A stretch of 24,855 bases of DNA, from assembly GCA_964393115.1 (NCBI GenBank), contig CAYMST010000039.1, positions 1 to 24,855 of the forward strand. Direction: 5' to 3'. Numbering within the stretch: position 1 is the first letter of the stretch; each line of letters begins with the position of its first letter. Positions 1-8,163 of this stretch are shown one piece after another. The notes beneath the pieces are model-generated. The model was not told the origin of the DNA and did no database searches. It saw only the letters and a list, made by a program, of their open reading frames with translations. This stretch comes from CAYMST01 sp964393115. GTDB lineage: Bacteria > Bacteroidota > Bacteroidia > Cytophagales > Cyclobacteriaceae. Made by a program: the position numbers and the translations under genes.

Positions 1-154
1 TTGTGGTTAGCGTTTTAGATTGATTCATATCAAGCAAGGTTTCTGCGAACCTAAGTCCTTCATAGGGGTTATAGGCCTTTTGTTTATCCTTGATTAAATA
101 ATTGCAGTAGAAATATGTAGTGATGAAAAAATAGTAGTAGTTGATATTTGGCAC
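1..154 (-). CDS. possible 5' end of an unknown gene, cut by the left edge
   Basis: An open frame on the minus strand begins at a GTG (154-152) and runs off the left edge without a stop, giving about 51 residues. An AGAGGA sequence lies 4 bases before the GTG, and an in-frame TAA lies just upstream. The start is rich in Tyr and Phe (YYYFFITTYFYCNYL), which could be a membrane segment. It continues with a hydrophilic part containing NPYEGLRFAETLLDMNQ that reads like real protein. I do not recognise a family. The open frame could also be a remnant or chance, because the sequence upstream looks non-coding. Confidence 0.3.
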   Translation of the reverse strand, partial: MPNINYYYFFITTYFYCNYLIKDKQKAYNPYEGLRFAETLLDMNQSKTLTT

Positions 155-543
155 TTTTTCCTCTGTTTAAGATAGTGCTATTCCGCATTTGGAATTTCGT
201 TTAAGCTACTCTATCCAGACAAAAAGTTACGGCTCCGATTGTTAAAAGCTAAATGGATATATTTCATGTCGCTTCATTACTTGAATAACCCATTTGTAAA
301 GGTGAATTTTATAGGTTTTCTGTGGTAAGAAAAACTACTAATTGCTGATACCATACCTCGTCGATTCCTGTTTGGACTAGATCAATCTTAAAAACCTAGT
401 CTAAGTATTGCAAGGTCGGTATTTTGCTTTGAATAAGAAGAATATGGTGTAAACGAATACGCCTTTTTATAGCACCAATGGCATAGGATAAATTTTAAAT
501 CATGTGGACGCTATGTTTTCTTAGACAAAGAGTAAGAAAGGAT
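155..543. other. AT-rich gene-free stretch
   Basis: This stretch holds no convincing gene in any frame. Reading leftward there is a weak -7-like TAACTTTT (about 226-233) but no matching -33 element. I see no tRNA, long repeat or strong structure. It separates the terminator of the BspA-like gene from the possible gene at the left edge. Confidence 0.5.
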
Positions 544-569
544 GAGAAAGGAAGTCCTCTTCCTCTCTC
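544..569 (-). terminator. hairpin terminator after the BspA-like gene
   Basis: An 11-bp stem (544-554 with 559-569) has a 4-base loop and starts 12 bases after the stop codon of the BspA-like gene. In the minus-strand RNA all pairs form, one of them G-U. In the plus-strand RNA the same position would be an A-C mismatch, which favours the minus strand. The tract that follows is pyrimidine-rich but not a clean run of U. Confidence 0.5.
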
Positions 570-580
570 TAAGTATGCCT

Positions 581-2977
581 TTATTTCTTAATGAACTTTT
601 TGGTAAAAGTCTTTCCTGATGAGGAGAATCTTGTAAAATAAATTCCAGCGCTAAGCATTGATACGTCTAATCGCTTATTTTCCAACTTAACAAAATGCGT
701 TGCTCCAGTAGCATCTACAATCTCAATATTACTAATCTCAGTAGGCTCAGAAAAGACTATAGTTAGGGTGGAATGGGCTGGGTTAGGAAATAATGATAAG
801 CCAAAATCTCCACTCGCTGATCGTTGCGCATACCTTCCTGTGCTTTGATTACACCGTTGATCTCCTTGAATTTTCCAACCATATGAGTTTAATAGTTGAT
901 TTCTACTTGTTACGCTTGCGCAATATGTAAGTCCTTGAGCACCAAGGTTTACATTGGCTTGTAAACTAGGTGAGGAGGCCCAGCCGTCTAGTGTGGCGTC
1001 ATAATTTGACTGGTCAATACCAGAGCTTCGAAGCATTTCTTTCATGTCTTTTACCCGGCTAATATTCCAATTACCCAATGACTGATTAAAGGTATTTGCT
1101 CCTTTGAACATATGACGCATTTTTTTTGCAGAACTCACATTCCATATGTCCAAAGGTTGATTGAAGCTTTTTGCCTTGGCAAACATTGAACCAAAGTCCT
1201 GAACCTTACTGACATCCCAGTTATCAAGCGGTTGATTGAAGTCCTCTGTTGCACGAAAGACGCCGCTCATTTTCGTTACACGACTTACATTCCATTCCTC
1301 AATTGGATGATTGAATTTTTTCGCCCCTTTGAAAAGCTGCCTGATATCGGTCACACTGCTCACGTCCCAATTGCCTATTGGTTGGTTGAAGCTGGTAGCG
1401 TGCATGAACATATCATACATGCTGCTAACATTGCTTATATCCCAATCTTTCAGAGGCTTGTTAAAGTGATGAGCATCCCGAAAAAGCCCATTCATTTTTT
1501 GGATTGAACTGACATTCCAATGATTAATGTTGCTGTTGAAATTTACCGCATCACGAAACATGTCACTCATATCTGTCGCAAAAGACAAGTCAGGTGCATC
1601 GGTCGCTTTGATTTCCAGGTTAGAACATCCTTGAAAGGCCTTTTTCATTGATTTCCATTTTGTTTCTCCCCATTGATCTACACTAAGCAGTTTGTCCTTA
1701 TCGCCAGTATTGGCAAATTGAATGGCTAGTTCGTCGGCTTCGATGAAAATAATATAGGTGCCAGGAGAAGAGTAACTGTGTGTGAAAGTCGATGTACTGT
1801 TGCTGCCATCTCCCCAGTGGACATCGACATTGGTTCCTGTAATAGGGATAGAAATTTGATTTGCTGCAGAAATTCCTGGATTATCGGTTTTCCAGGTAGT
1901 AATGAAAGCGTCTGGACAATCCTGGAGGTCACCAAGAATAGTCCATTGATGATTGTTAATGAGTGAGTGTCGTCCGTTACCTTCTTCGCAATAAGAAAGC
2001 CCTTCGGCTCCAAGTATAACCCTTTTTTGCACACTAGGAAGTGAGCCCCATCCAACTAGAGTGGCATCATAGTTTTTGCGACTGACGGCGGTGTTGTCTA
2101 GAAGTTGTGACATATCACGAACAGCTTCAATATTCCAATTCCCAAGCGATTGATTAAACTGACTTGCTAAAAAGAACATTGAACTCATAACGACAACGTT
2201 ACTTACATCCCAGCTTGATACTGGTTGGTTAAAGCTTGACGCGCCAAAAAACATTCCTTGCATAAAGACCACTTTGGAAACATTCCAATTATTTAATGTC
2301 TGATTGAAACTTGGTGCAAAGCTGAACATATTTCGCATGTCAGTTACGTTGCCAACGTTCCATAGATCCAACGGTTGATTGAAGTCTGTCGCACCTTGAA
2401 ACATGGAGCTCACATTGGTCACTTGACATACATCCCAACTATTGAGTGGTTGGTTAAATGTCGAGGCGCCGAGAAAAGCATTCTCCATATTTATTACAGC
2501 TCCTACATTCCAGTGATTGATCGACTGATTTAGGCTTTCTGCTCCTCGAAAGATATTACTCATATCAGTGACTTGGCTCAAATCGGGGGCATCCGTAGCA
2601 NNNNNNNNNNGGATGGTTAGATTGGAACAACCAGCGAATGCACTTTCCATGGACTTCCATCGAGCATCCCCCCATTGTTGGATAGTGATCAGTTTTCTTC
2701 GGTCTCCGGTGTTATCAAATTTGATTTGAAGTGTCGTTGCTACTATAGAGACTTGATAAGTGCCAGGATTTGTATAGGTATGTGTAAAGCCAGAGGTGCT
2801 ACTTGTGCTATCTCCCCAAAAAACCACGATGTCGGTACCGGAAATGGGGATACTAATCTGATTATTTGCAGATGTACCTTGGTTTTGGGTCTCCCAAACG
2901 GTGATAAACGGACTATTTGCCTCGGCTTTGAAAAGAAAAAGCAAAGAACATTGAAGTAAAACTATTGTTTTTTTCAT
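581..2977 (-). CDS. BspA-like (DUF285 repeat) surface protein with T9SS sorting domain
   Basis: This is a secreted or surface protein of about 798 residues; its ligand is unknown. A signal peptide covers residues 1-20 (hydrophobic run ending KAEA). The body is two copies of one module, about residues 23-350 and 357-705. Each copy has a PKD-like start (FTHTYTNPGTY and FTHSYSSPGTY) and a QWG..[RK]WKSM segment. DUF285 repeats of about 25 residues follow, with the pattern FNQ.L..W.V..V..M..MF, six in copy 1 and seven in copy 2. Each copy closes with NYDATL.GW and GLxYC. Residues 724-798 form a type A T9SS sorting domain (LFPNPA start, Lys-rich end), so export by the T9SS is likely. Ten Ns (2601-2610) fall in copy 1, leaving four residues unknown. 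BspA-like proteins elsewhere act in adhesion; that role here is inferred. Confidence 0.9.
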   Translation of the reverse strand: MKKTIVLLQCSLLFLFKAEANSPFITVWETQNQGTSANNQISIPISGTDIVVFWGDSTSSTSGFTHTYTNPGTYQVSIVATTLQIKFDNTGDRRKLITIQQWGDARWKSMESAFAGCSNLTIXXXXATDAPDLSQVTDMSNIFRGAESLNQSINHWNVGAVINMENAFLGASTFNQPLNSWDVCQVTNVSSMFQGATDFNQPLDLWNVGNVTDMRNMFSFAPSFNQTLNNWNVSKVVFMQGMFFGASSFNQPVSSWDVSNVVVMSSMFFLASQFNQSLGNWNIEAVRDMSQLLDNTAVSRKNYDATLVGWGSLPSVQKRVILGAEGLSYCEEGNGRHSLINNHQWTILGDLQDCPDAFITTWKTDNPGISAANQISIPITGTNVDVHWGDGSNSTSTFTHSYSSPGTYIIFIEADELAIQFANTGDKDKLLSVDQWGETKWKSMKKAFQGCSNLEIKATDAPDLSFATDMSDMFRDAVNFNSNINHWNVSSIQKMNGLFRDAHHFNKPLKDWDISNVSSMYDMFMHATSFNQPIGNWDVSSVTDIRQLFKGAKKFNHPIEEWNVSRVTKMSGVFRATEDFNQPLDNWDVSKVQDFGSMFAKAKSFNQPLDIWNVSSAKKMRHMFKGANTFNQSLGNWNISRVKDMKEMLRSSGIDQSNYDATLDGWASSPSLQANVNLGAQGLTYCASVTSRNQLLNSYGWKIQGDQRCNQSTGRYAQRSASGDFGLSLFPNPAHSTLTIVFSEPTEISNIEIVDATGATHFVKLENKRLDVSMLSAGIYFTRFSSSGKTFTKKFIKK
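2601..2610. other. assembly gap (10 Ns)
   Basis: The sequence contains ten Ns inside the BspA-like gene. The reading frame is kept across the gap if it is truly 10 bases. Copy 2 has only one residue where copy 1 has four unknown ones, so the real gap may be about one base. The gap lies within a duplicated module, where assemblies often fail. Confidence 0.95.
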
Positions 2978-3049
2978 AATTTTTAGGTCATTAAAACTGT
3001 TGATTGAGCGTTTTGCATTTAGAAAAATGCATATTGAAAGAAAAGATAA

Positions 3050-3078
3050 GCGGGAATTGAGCCATGCGAAATTCTCGC
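3050..3078 (-). terminator. possible terminator of the ABC transporter operon
   Basis: Arms at 3050-3058 and 3070-3078 form a 9-bp stem with an 11-base loop, about 85 bases past the permease stop. In minus-strand RNA one pair is an A-C mismatch, but a pyrimidine-rich tract (complement of 3036-3049) follows at once. In plus-strand RNA the stem is complete with a G-U pair, but no plus-strand gene ends here. A second small inverted repeat (3014-3031, TGCATTT arms) lies in the BspA-like gene's upstream region. Confidence 0.35.
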
Positions 3079-3163
3079 TGTTTCAATTTAATCTCAATTA
3101 AAGTCTTGTCGAACTTTTTCTGTTTTATTACCTGTGATTATTTCAACTATGAAAATTTCGGTG

Positions 3164-4393
3164 TTATAATTTTGTTTTTAAAGAGACTTTCTGTCCGGTA
3201 ATAGCATTTTCATTTTTAAAAAGACTGTTTAAAAGGACTAGGCCAATTGCCATAAAACCAATGGTAGAGCCAATGGTAAGTGTTAGGTCTAAACCGTAGA
3301 TATTGCCTGTCATCAGGTTGCCTAGAGCCCCGACAATTCCGTAAATTGGAATTAAGGAAAATACTCCCTTTTCCTCGCCAGAGGACACGGCATTCAACAC
3401 CAACGGAATCATATATAAGATCATCAACGGTGAAGTGTAGCTGGTTGCTTCCTTATAGCTTCTGGCTGACATGGATATTACCATTACTAATATGGCGCTT
3501 AAAGCACAGCCCAGCAGAATCAGTAAAAAACCGATGGCAATGATTTTTGGAGATATGGAAAGGCTTAATGTATCTAGTTTTCCCAGGCTTTGTTGTCCCA
3601 TGATACGTACTTGCAGCATTACCGAAATAATTAAGCTTAAGACATTTGCACTGGCGGCTACTATGCTTACGGCAACAATCGTGATGAACTTGCCCACTAT
3701 AATTTCAATAGGACGAAGTGGTGCGGCAATAAGCGACTGAAATGTTTTCCGTTCTTTTTCGCCAGCGATCATGTCATTACCGACGTGAAAGGCTCCCATG
3801 GCCAGGAATAGCATGAGCATTCCGGGTAAAATCTTGCCTATCATGAATCCCATGGTTTCCTGTTGACTGGCAATACTTTCCGTTTTTACTTTCATCGGAG
3901 TAAGAATTGAAGGTGGGATATTTAAGTCACGAAGTTTTGATTTTGTGATTTGATTGTTTACCAAACGAATGAGTCTATTAATTTTCGACTTTGCAGAAGA
4001 AGAGATGTCATCTGCAGCGTCGAAGTACAGCTTAAGTTCCAAAGAACTATCTGCGGTGAAATTGGAAGTTGGTTCTTTAGTGTTCAGAATGCTAATATCA
4101 ACAGTCTCTTTTAGGTGCTCGACTTCGTCATTAGGCAAGAAATTGAGAACAAAGTGCGGTTCGGCACTCAGACGCTCGGTAATTAAGCTGGTTTTAAGAG
4201 ATGATGACATATTGATATATACTTCTGCTTTTTGAAGTTTTTTCGAGTGCTCTTTAAATACAAGCCCCGAGAATGTCATCATGATGGGATATAAAAATAG
4301 AGGGGCTAAAATGATTAAAAACAGACTTCTTTTATCTCTCAGCACCTCTTTTATCTCCTTAAGAAATATGATTTTGATAAGGGTTGAGTTCAT
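3164..4393 (-). CDS. ABC-2 type transporter permease, NatB-like
   Basis: This is the membrane half of an ABC exporter, 409 residues. The N-terminus (IFLKEIKEVLRDKRSLF) followed by a hydrophobic segment at about residues 24-44 is typical of NatB-type permeases (COG1668). A large extracytoplasmic domain follows (about 45-185), then some five or six more hydrophobic segments. Between the first two of these is the motif GEKERKTFQSLIAAPLRP, a cytoplasmic stretch common in ABC-2 permeases. The start lies two bases after the stop of the ATPase gene, so the two are co-transcribed and probably form one complex. NatAB of Bacillus exports sodium ions; the substrate here cannot be told from sequence, and drugs or other compounds are possible. 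Confidence 0.88.
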   Translation of the reverse strand: MNSTLIKIIFLKEIKEVLRDKRSLFLIILAPLFLYPIMMTFSGLVFKEHSKKLQKAEVYINMSSSLKTSLITERLSAEPHFVLNFLPNDEVEHLKETVDISILNTKEPTSNFTADSSLELKLYFDAADDISSSAKSKINRLIRLVNNQITKSKLRDLNIPPSILTPMKVKTESIASQQETMGFMIGKILPGMLMLFLAMGAFHVGNDMIAGEKERKTFQSLIAAPLRPIEIIVGKFITIVAVSIVAASANVLSLIISVMLQVRIMGQQSLGKLDTLSLSISPKIIAIGFLLILLGCALSAILVMVISMSARSYKEATSYTSPLMILYMIPLVLNAVSSGEEKGVFSLIPIYGIVGALGNLMTGNIYGLDLTLTIGSTIGFMAIGLVLLNSLFKNENAITGQKVSLKTKL

Positions 4394-4395
4394 AG

Positions 4396-5127
4396 TTATT
4401 GATCAACTTGGGAGAAAAATAATTCGGATAAATTACTGGCATTTTGTGAATCGAGTAAGGAGTTTAACGTATCGAATGCCTTTATTTGTCCCTTACTGAG
4501 AATCAATATTTGATCCGCGATACGCTCAAGCTCTGATAGGTTATGGGTAGAAAATATGACCGTTTTTTCTTGATCTGTAGCTAATTTCTTAACAATCGAT
4601 AGTACTAATTCGCACGACATAATATCTAATCCTGTCGTCGGCTCATCCAGAATAATTACTTCAGGATCATGAATCAACGTGCGAGCGATTGCCACTCTTT
4701 GCTTTTGTCCTGTTGACAGTTCTTTTATTCGTTTATGACGGTATTCATGAATAGTAAACTCAATGATCAAGTGTGCGACCTTTTCTTTTAGGTCTGATTT
4801 CGTGACTCCATAAAGTGCTCCAAAATAGTATAAGAGCTCTTTTGGCGTGAGTCTCTCATATAGGTTCATGTCTCCAGTTAAAAAGCCGATATGCGCTTTT
4901 GCCTCTTTAAGTTGTTTGCTTAGTGAAAATCCGGATATTTCAACAGTTCCGTTAGAGGGTTGAGTGATTCCAGAGAGCAATCTAAGTAGTGTGGTCTTAC
5001 CAGCCCCGTTGGGACCTAGTAAGCCTATGATGTTTCCTTTATTCGCTTGAAAAGTGATTTTTTTTAAAGCTTCGAAGTCACCATAGTTTTTAGATATTCC
5101 GTCTACCTTAATTTGAATATCGTTCAT
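4396..5127 (-). CDS. ABC transporter ATP-binding protein, NatA-like
   Basis: This is the cytoplasmic ATPase that powers the NatB-like permease encoded just downstream; 243 residues, a single ABC domain. Visible motifs are Walker A GPNGAGKT (38-45), signature LSTGQ (137-141), Walker B VIILDEP (157-163), the D-loop GLD and the H-loop His in STHNLSE (about 195). The signature reads LSTGQ rather than LSGGQ, which is common in ABC-2 exporter ATPases. The start follows the prfB stop by 70 bases, with a strong hairpin between, so it probably has its own promoter or depends on read-through. The ATPase assignment is secure; the substrate is unknown. Confidence 0.92.
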   Translation of the reverse strand: MNDIQIKVDGISKNYGDFEALKKITFQANKGNIIGLLGPNGAGKTTLLRLLSGITQPSNGTVEISGFSLSKQLKEAKAHIGFLTGDMNLYERLTPKELLYYFGALYGVTKSDLKEKVAHLIIEFTIHEYRHKRIKELSTGQKQRVAIARTLIHDPEVIILDEPTTGLDIMSCELVLSIVKKLATDQEKTVIFSTHNLSELERIADQILILSKGQIKAFDTLNSLLDSQNASNLSELFFSQVDQ

Positions 5128-5161
5128 TTGAATAGTTCTAATCGATAAAGTATCCAGTAAA

Positions 5162-5187
5162 CGGTGTACTAGAAAAAAAGTACACCG
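5162..5187 (-). terminator. hairpin terminator after prfB
   Basis: A perfect 8-bp stem (CGGTGTAC at 5162-5169 with 5180-5187) sits 10 bases after the prfB stop. In minus-strand RNA the loop is rich in U and the stem is followed by UUUACUGG, so it is an imperfect intrinsic terminator. It separates prfB from the natA-like gene. Confidence 0.55.
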
Positions 5188-5197
5188 CTATGGTTTT

Positions 5198-6296
5198 TTA
5201 GTTTTTTACGCTGGCCTCAGCATTTCCCATAAGAAATGCTTTGATATAGTCATTGAGGTCACCGTCCAAAACGTTTTGCACATCAGTTCGCTCAACACCG
5301 GTTCTAGCATCCTTAATTAGTTTATAAGGATGTAGTACATAATTTCGGATTTGTGAACCAAAATCGATTTTCATCTTACCAGCTTCGATTTTGTCTCGTT
5401 CACTATTTCGCTTCTCGATTTCGAGCTGATAAAGCTGAGATTTTAGCATTTGCATGGCTCGTTCTCTGTTAGCCAACTGCGAGCGCTCGACTTGGCAAAC
5501 TACAACTATACCAGTTGGTTTGTGAGTCAGTTGCACTTTCGTCTCTACTTTGTTGACGTTTTGTCCTCCAGCTCCACCTGAGCGCGAGGTATGTAGCTCG
5601 ATGTCAGCTGGGTTAATTTCTACCTCAATCGTGTCGTCAGCTACTGGATATACATATACCGAAGCAAAAGACGTATGTCTCCTGCCCCCGCTATCAAATG
5701 GTGAAATGCGTACGAGTCTGTGAACGCCATTTTCTCCTTTGAGATAACCGTATGCTAGCGGACCGTCAAATTCAAGGGTAACGGATTTTACGCCGGCTAC
5801 ATCTCCAGCTTGAAAATCTACTTCTCGCACTTTATACCCGTTTGCTTCGCCCCACATGATATACATGCGCATTAGGATACCAGCCCAGTCATTGCTCTCG
5901 GTGCCGCCTGCTCCAGGTGTTATTTGTAGCATAGCCGACAGTTGGTCTTCTTCTGAACTCAGCATTTTTTTAAACTCGAGCTCTTCTAATGACTTTAAGC
6001 AGGAAGCATATGCTTCATCTACCTCGCTAATTTCGACTTCTCCTGCCTCGTAAAACTCCTGAAGGGTTTCTGCGTCTCCTAGTAACGTGTTGACTTGATC
6101 AAACTGATCTGTCCATACCTTTTTATTCTTGATGCCTTTCAAGATTTTCTCAGCTTCCTTTGGGTCATTCCAAAAATCCGCCTGAGTAGTAATGGACTCT
6201 TCTTCTTCTATTTCTGTGACCTTTGTATCGTAGTCAAAGATACCTCCTTAAGGCCGTGATACGCGCCTTCAAGTCTTTCAACTGTTCTAATGTCAT
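5198..6296 (-). CDS. prfB: peptide chain release factor 2, with programmed +1 frameshift
   Basis: RF2 reads UGA and UAA stop codons and releases the finished protein from the ribosome. Translation starts at ATG 6296-6294 and reads 20 codons to an in-frame TGA (6236-6234). A +1 shift on the CTT at 6239-6237, skipping base 6236, continues in the long frame, giving 365 residues, a normal RF2 length. The shift site is the classical CTT TGA C, preceded by an AGGAGG that acts as an internal Shine-Dalgarno. The stop-recognition motif SPF (about 198-200) and the catalytic GGQ (about 243-245, context SGGAGGQNVNKVET) are present. Low RF2 favours the shift, so the protein regulates its own synthesis; this is known for the family. 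A start at 6142 would miss the N-terminal 51 residues. Confidence 0.97.
6233..6248 (-). promoter_or_regulatory. prfB programmed +1 frameshift site
   Basis: On the minus strand the sequence reads AGG AGG TAT CTT TGA C. The Shine-Dalgarno-like AGGAGG (6248-6243) lies three bases before the CTT slippery codon, and the stop is the UGA decoded by RF2 itself. The conserved C after the TGA makes it a weak stop context. All elements of the known bacterial prfB switch are present. Confidence 0.96.
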
Positions 6297-6333
6297 GATT
6301 GAAATTTAATTTGGATTCTTGTATGTATGAAAA

Positions 6334-6367
6334 CAGGTAAATCTCCATAACATGAAGAATTTACCTG
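6334..6367 (-). terminator. hairpin after the aminotransferase gene
   Basis: A perfect 9-bp stem (CAGGTAAAT arms, 6334-6342 with 6359-6367) has a 16-base loop and lies 23 bases after the ilvE-like stop. In minus-strand RNA it is followed by UUUUCAU. It is a moderate intrinsic terminator. Only about 37 bases remain before the prfB start. Confidence 0.45.
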
Positions 6368-6390
6368 CTAAAATTTTGTGGAAAAAGAGA

Positions 6391-7458
6391 CTATATTTTC
6401 ACGATCCAGTTATGTGGATCTGCTTCTCTTCCATATTTGATATTATCTAGTGTCTTAAGTAGTCTATTGGAAAGAACTCTTGCACCAGGTGACTCTCCTA
6501 TAGCATAGTCCTTACCGTTATGAGCGATTTTTTTGATCTGTGCAATTGTAGCGGCAGTGCCTGTTCCAAAGGCCTCCTTTAGGGTACCATCCTCAATAGC
6601 TTTGATTATTTCAGCTACTGCGACATTTCTTTCTTCGACTTGATACCCCCAGTCTTTCGCTAATGTTAAAGCTGAGTTTCGGGTGATGCCAGCAAGAATA
6701 GTATCTCCAGTTGGTGCTGTGATCAACGTATCATTAATCAAAAACATGACATTCATAGTTCCCGATTCTTCAATGAACTCATGTGTACCACCGTTTGTCC
6801 AAATAAGCTGATCGTACCCCTCTCTATGTGCCTGAACTGCTGGGTATAAGGCCGCGGCATAGTTTCCTGCTGTTTTGGCGTATCCCGTTCCTCCGGTCAC
6901 TGCTCTGGTATATTTTGTTTCGACTCTAACGCTTACAGGCTCCGAATAATAGGCCCCAACGGGACAGGTAAACATGATAAAGGTGTACTCGTCTGAAGGA
7001 CGTATCCCTATATATGGATCTGTTGCGAACATAAACGGACGAATATATAAAGATGTACCAGTTTTACTTGGTACCCAATCTTTGTCAAGTGAGACAAGTT
7101 GGTGAAGAGCAGACATAAAGATCTCTTCTGGGAGCTCAGGAATACACATCCTAATGGCACTCAGATTGAGACGCTTCGCATTGTCTTCAGGTCTAAAAAC
7201 CAGAATTTCACCATTCTCACTTTTATATGCTTTTAGTCCCTCAAATATGGTTTGACCGTAATGTAACGTTGCGTTAGCAGGACTAATGGATAGGTCTCCA
7301 TAAGGTACTATTCGTAGGTCAGTCCACTCACCGTCTTTATAGTCAGCGATAAACATATGATCAGAATAAACCTTTCCGAATTGGATGTTTTCTTCATCCA
7401 CTTCTCTCAATCGGGATTGCCCGACTTTTTCAATCTTTATATCCAAGGTGTCAATCAT
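6391..7458 (-). CDS. ilvE: branched-chain amino acid aminotransferase
   Basis: This PLP enzyme moves amino groups between glutamate and the keto acids of leucine, isoleucine and valine, the last step of their synthesis and the first of their breakdown. It has 355 residues, the length of the fold-type IV class II (eukaryote-like) branch. The PLP lysine is probably K195 in TGYAKTAGNY. Other family marks are HYGQTIFEGLKAYK (about 67-80) and FGTGTAATIA near the C-terminus. ATG 7458 is chosen because a consensus promoter lies 29 bases upstream. It is transcribed alone or with prfB; a hairpin follows its stop. Cytoplasmic. Confidence 0.95.
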   Translation of the reverse strand: MIDTLDIKIEKVGQSRLREVDEENIQFGKVYSDHMFIADYKDGEWTDLRIVPYGDLSISPANATLHYGQTIFEGLKAYKSENGEILVFRPEDNAKRLNLSAIRMCIPELPEEIFMSALHQLVSLDKDWVPSKTGTSLYIRPFMFATDPYIGIRPSDEYTFIMFTCPVGAYYSEPVSVRVETKYTRAVTGGTGYAKTAGNYAAALYPAVQAHREGYDQLIWTNGGTHEFIEESGTMNVMFLINDTLITAPTGDTILAGITRNSALTLAKDWGYQVEERNVAVAEIIKAIEDGTLKEAFGTGTAATIAQIKKIAHNGKDYAIGESPGARVLSNRLLKTLDNIKYGREADPHNWIVKI

Positions 7459-7486
7459 CTTGGTGAAACATGTTACGAATTAACTT

Positions 7487-7517
7487 CAAAAATACGGAAT
7501 ATCATTATCGATTCAAA
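7487..7517 (-). promoter_or_regulatory. consensus Bacteroidota promoter of the aminotransferase gene
   Basis: On the minus strand TTTG (7517-7514), a 19-base spacer and TATTTTTG (7494-7487) match the Bacteroidota primary-sigma consensus TTTG / TAnnTTTG at every defined base. Transcription would begin about 20 bases before the ATG at 7458. Confidence 0.6.
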
Positions 7518-7548
7518 TGTCGCAAACATCTAAGTCAATTGGATATCA

Positions 7549-8085
7549 CTAGTTTTTCTTTGGTACCCAAGGTCTTTCGGTTACGTTGTATTCTGCACTG
7601 TAGTGCCGAGACATAACAAATAGGAAGTCCGAAAGCCTGTTGATATACTTAATTACAGTCTCGTTTTTTCGTTCCTGTAACGCTATGATCCTTCTTTCTG
7701 CTCTTCTGCATACAGCACGAGCAATATGGATATGTGAAATGTAGGCATGTCCTCCAGGAAGAATAAAATATTTCATGGGGGGCAAAGCGTCTGACATATT
7801 GTCGATGCTTTTCTCTAAGAACAAGATGTCTTCTTCCGAAATTGACGGTAATCTTTGTTCATACTTTTCATTCACACAAGCCAGAATGGACCCAATGACA
7901 AATAATTCGTTCTGAATTTTTATCAGGCTACCATTGTCATCTAGAAGATCGGAGAGTAATCCTATATGAGCGTTCAACTCATCTACTGTTCCAATCGCTT
8001 CCACTCTGTTGGTGTCTTTACTGACCCTGTCTCCTCCAAAAAGTCCTGTCGTTCCGTTATCGCCAGTTTTAGTGTAAACTTTCAT
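7549..8085 (-). CDS. cob(I)yrinic acid a,c-diamide / cob(I)alamin adenosyltransferase, PduO type
   Basis: This enzyme adds the 5'-deoxyadenosyl group of ATP to cob(I)alamin, giving adenosylcobalamin, the coenzyme of enzymes such as methylmalonyl-CoA mutase. It has 178 residues, a usual PduO-type length. The N-terminal ATP-binding stretch TKTGDNGTTGLFGGDRVSKD (5-24) and the helix RAVCRRAERR (123-132) with the conserved arginines are clear, as is INRLSDFLFVMSR (148-160). No other cobalamin gene is nearby. It follows rpoD by 78 bases with a strong terminator between, so it is probably transcribed from its own weak promoter or by read-through. Confidence 0.94.
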   Translation of the reverse strand: MKVYTKTGDNGTTGLFGGDRVSKDTNRVEAIGTVDELNAHIGLLSDLLDDNGSLIKIQNELFVIGSILACVNEKYEQRLPSISEEDILFLEKSIDNMSDALPPMKYFILPGGHAYISHIHIARAVCRRAERRIIALQERKNETVIKYINRLSDFLFVMSRHYSAEYNVTERPWVPKKN

Positions 8086-8115
8086 TTATCAATTCTTGAT
8101 TCGAACCACAACAAA

Positions 8116-8141
8116 AAAGCCCCAACAATTGTTGAGGCTTT
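8116..8141 (-). terminator. strong intrinsic terminator of rpoD
   Basis: A 26-base palindrome (8116-8141) can pair nearly its whole length. Its arms AAAGCC/GGCTTT extend through a U-G pair into CAACAA/TTGTTG. In the minus-strand RNA a run of U follows (complement of 8111-8115). It lies 22 bases after the rpoD stop. Confidence 0.8.
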
Positions 8142-8163
8142 GGATTCAAATTTGAATAATTTC

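Noticed and set aside
1232..1507. Plus-strand open frame opposite the BspA-like gene
   Set aside because: Its internal repetition only mirrors the DUF285 repeats on the other strand.
5198..6142. prfB beginning at 6142
   Set aside because: The TTG there is an internal Leu codon; the frame continues upstream to the frameshift site and the true ATG at 6296.
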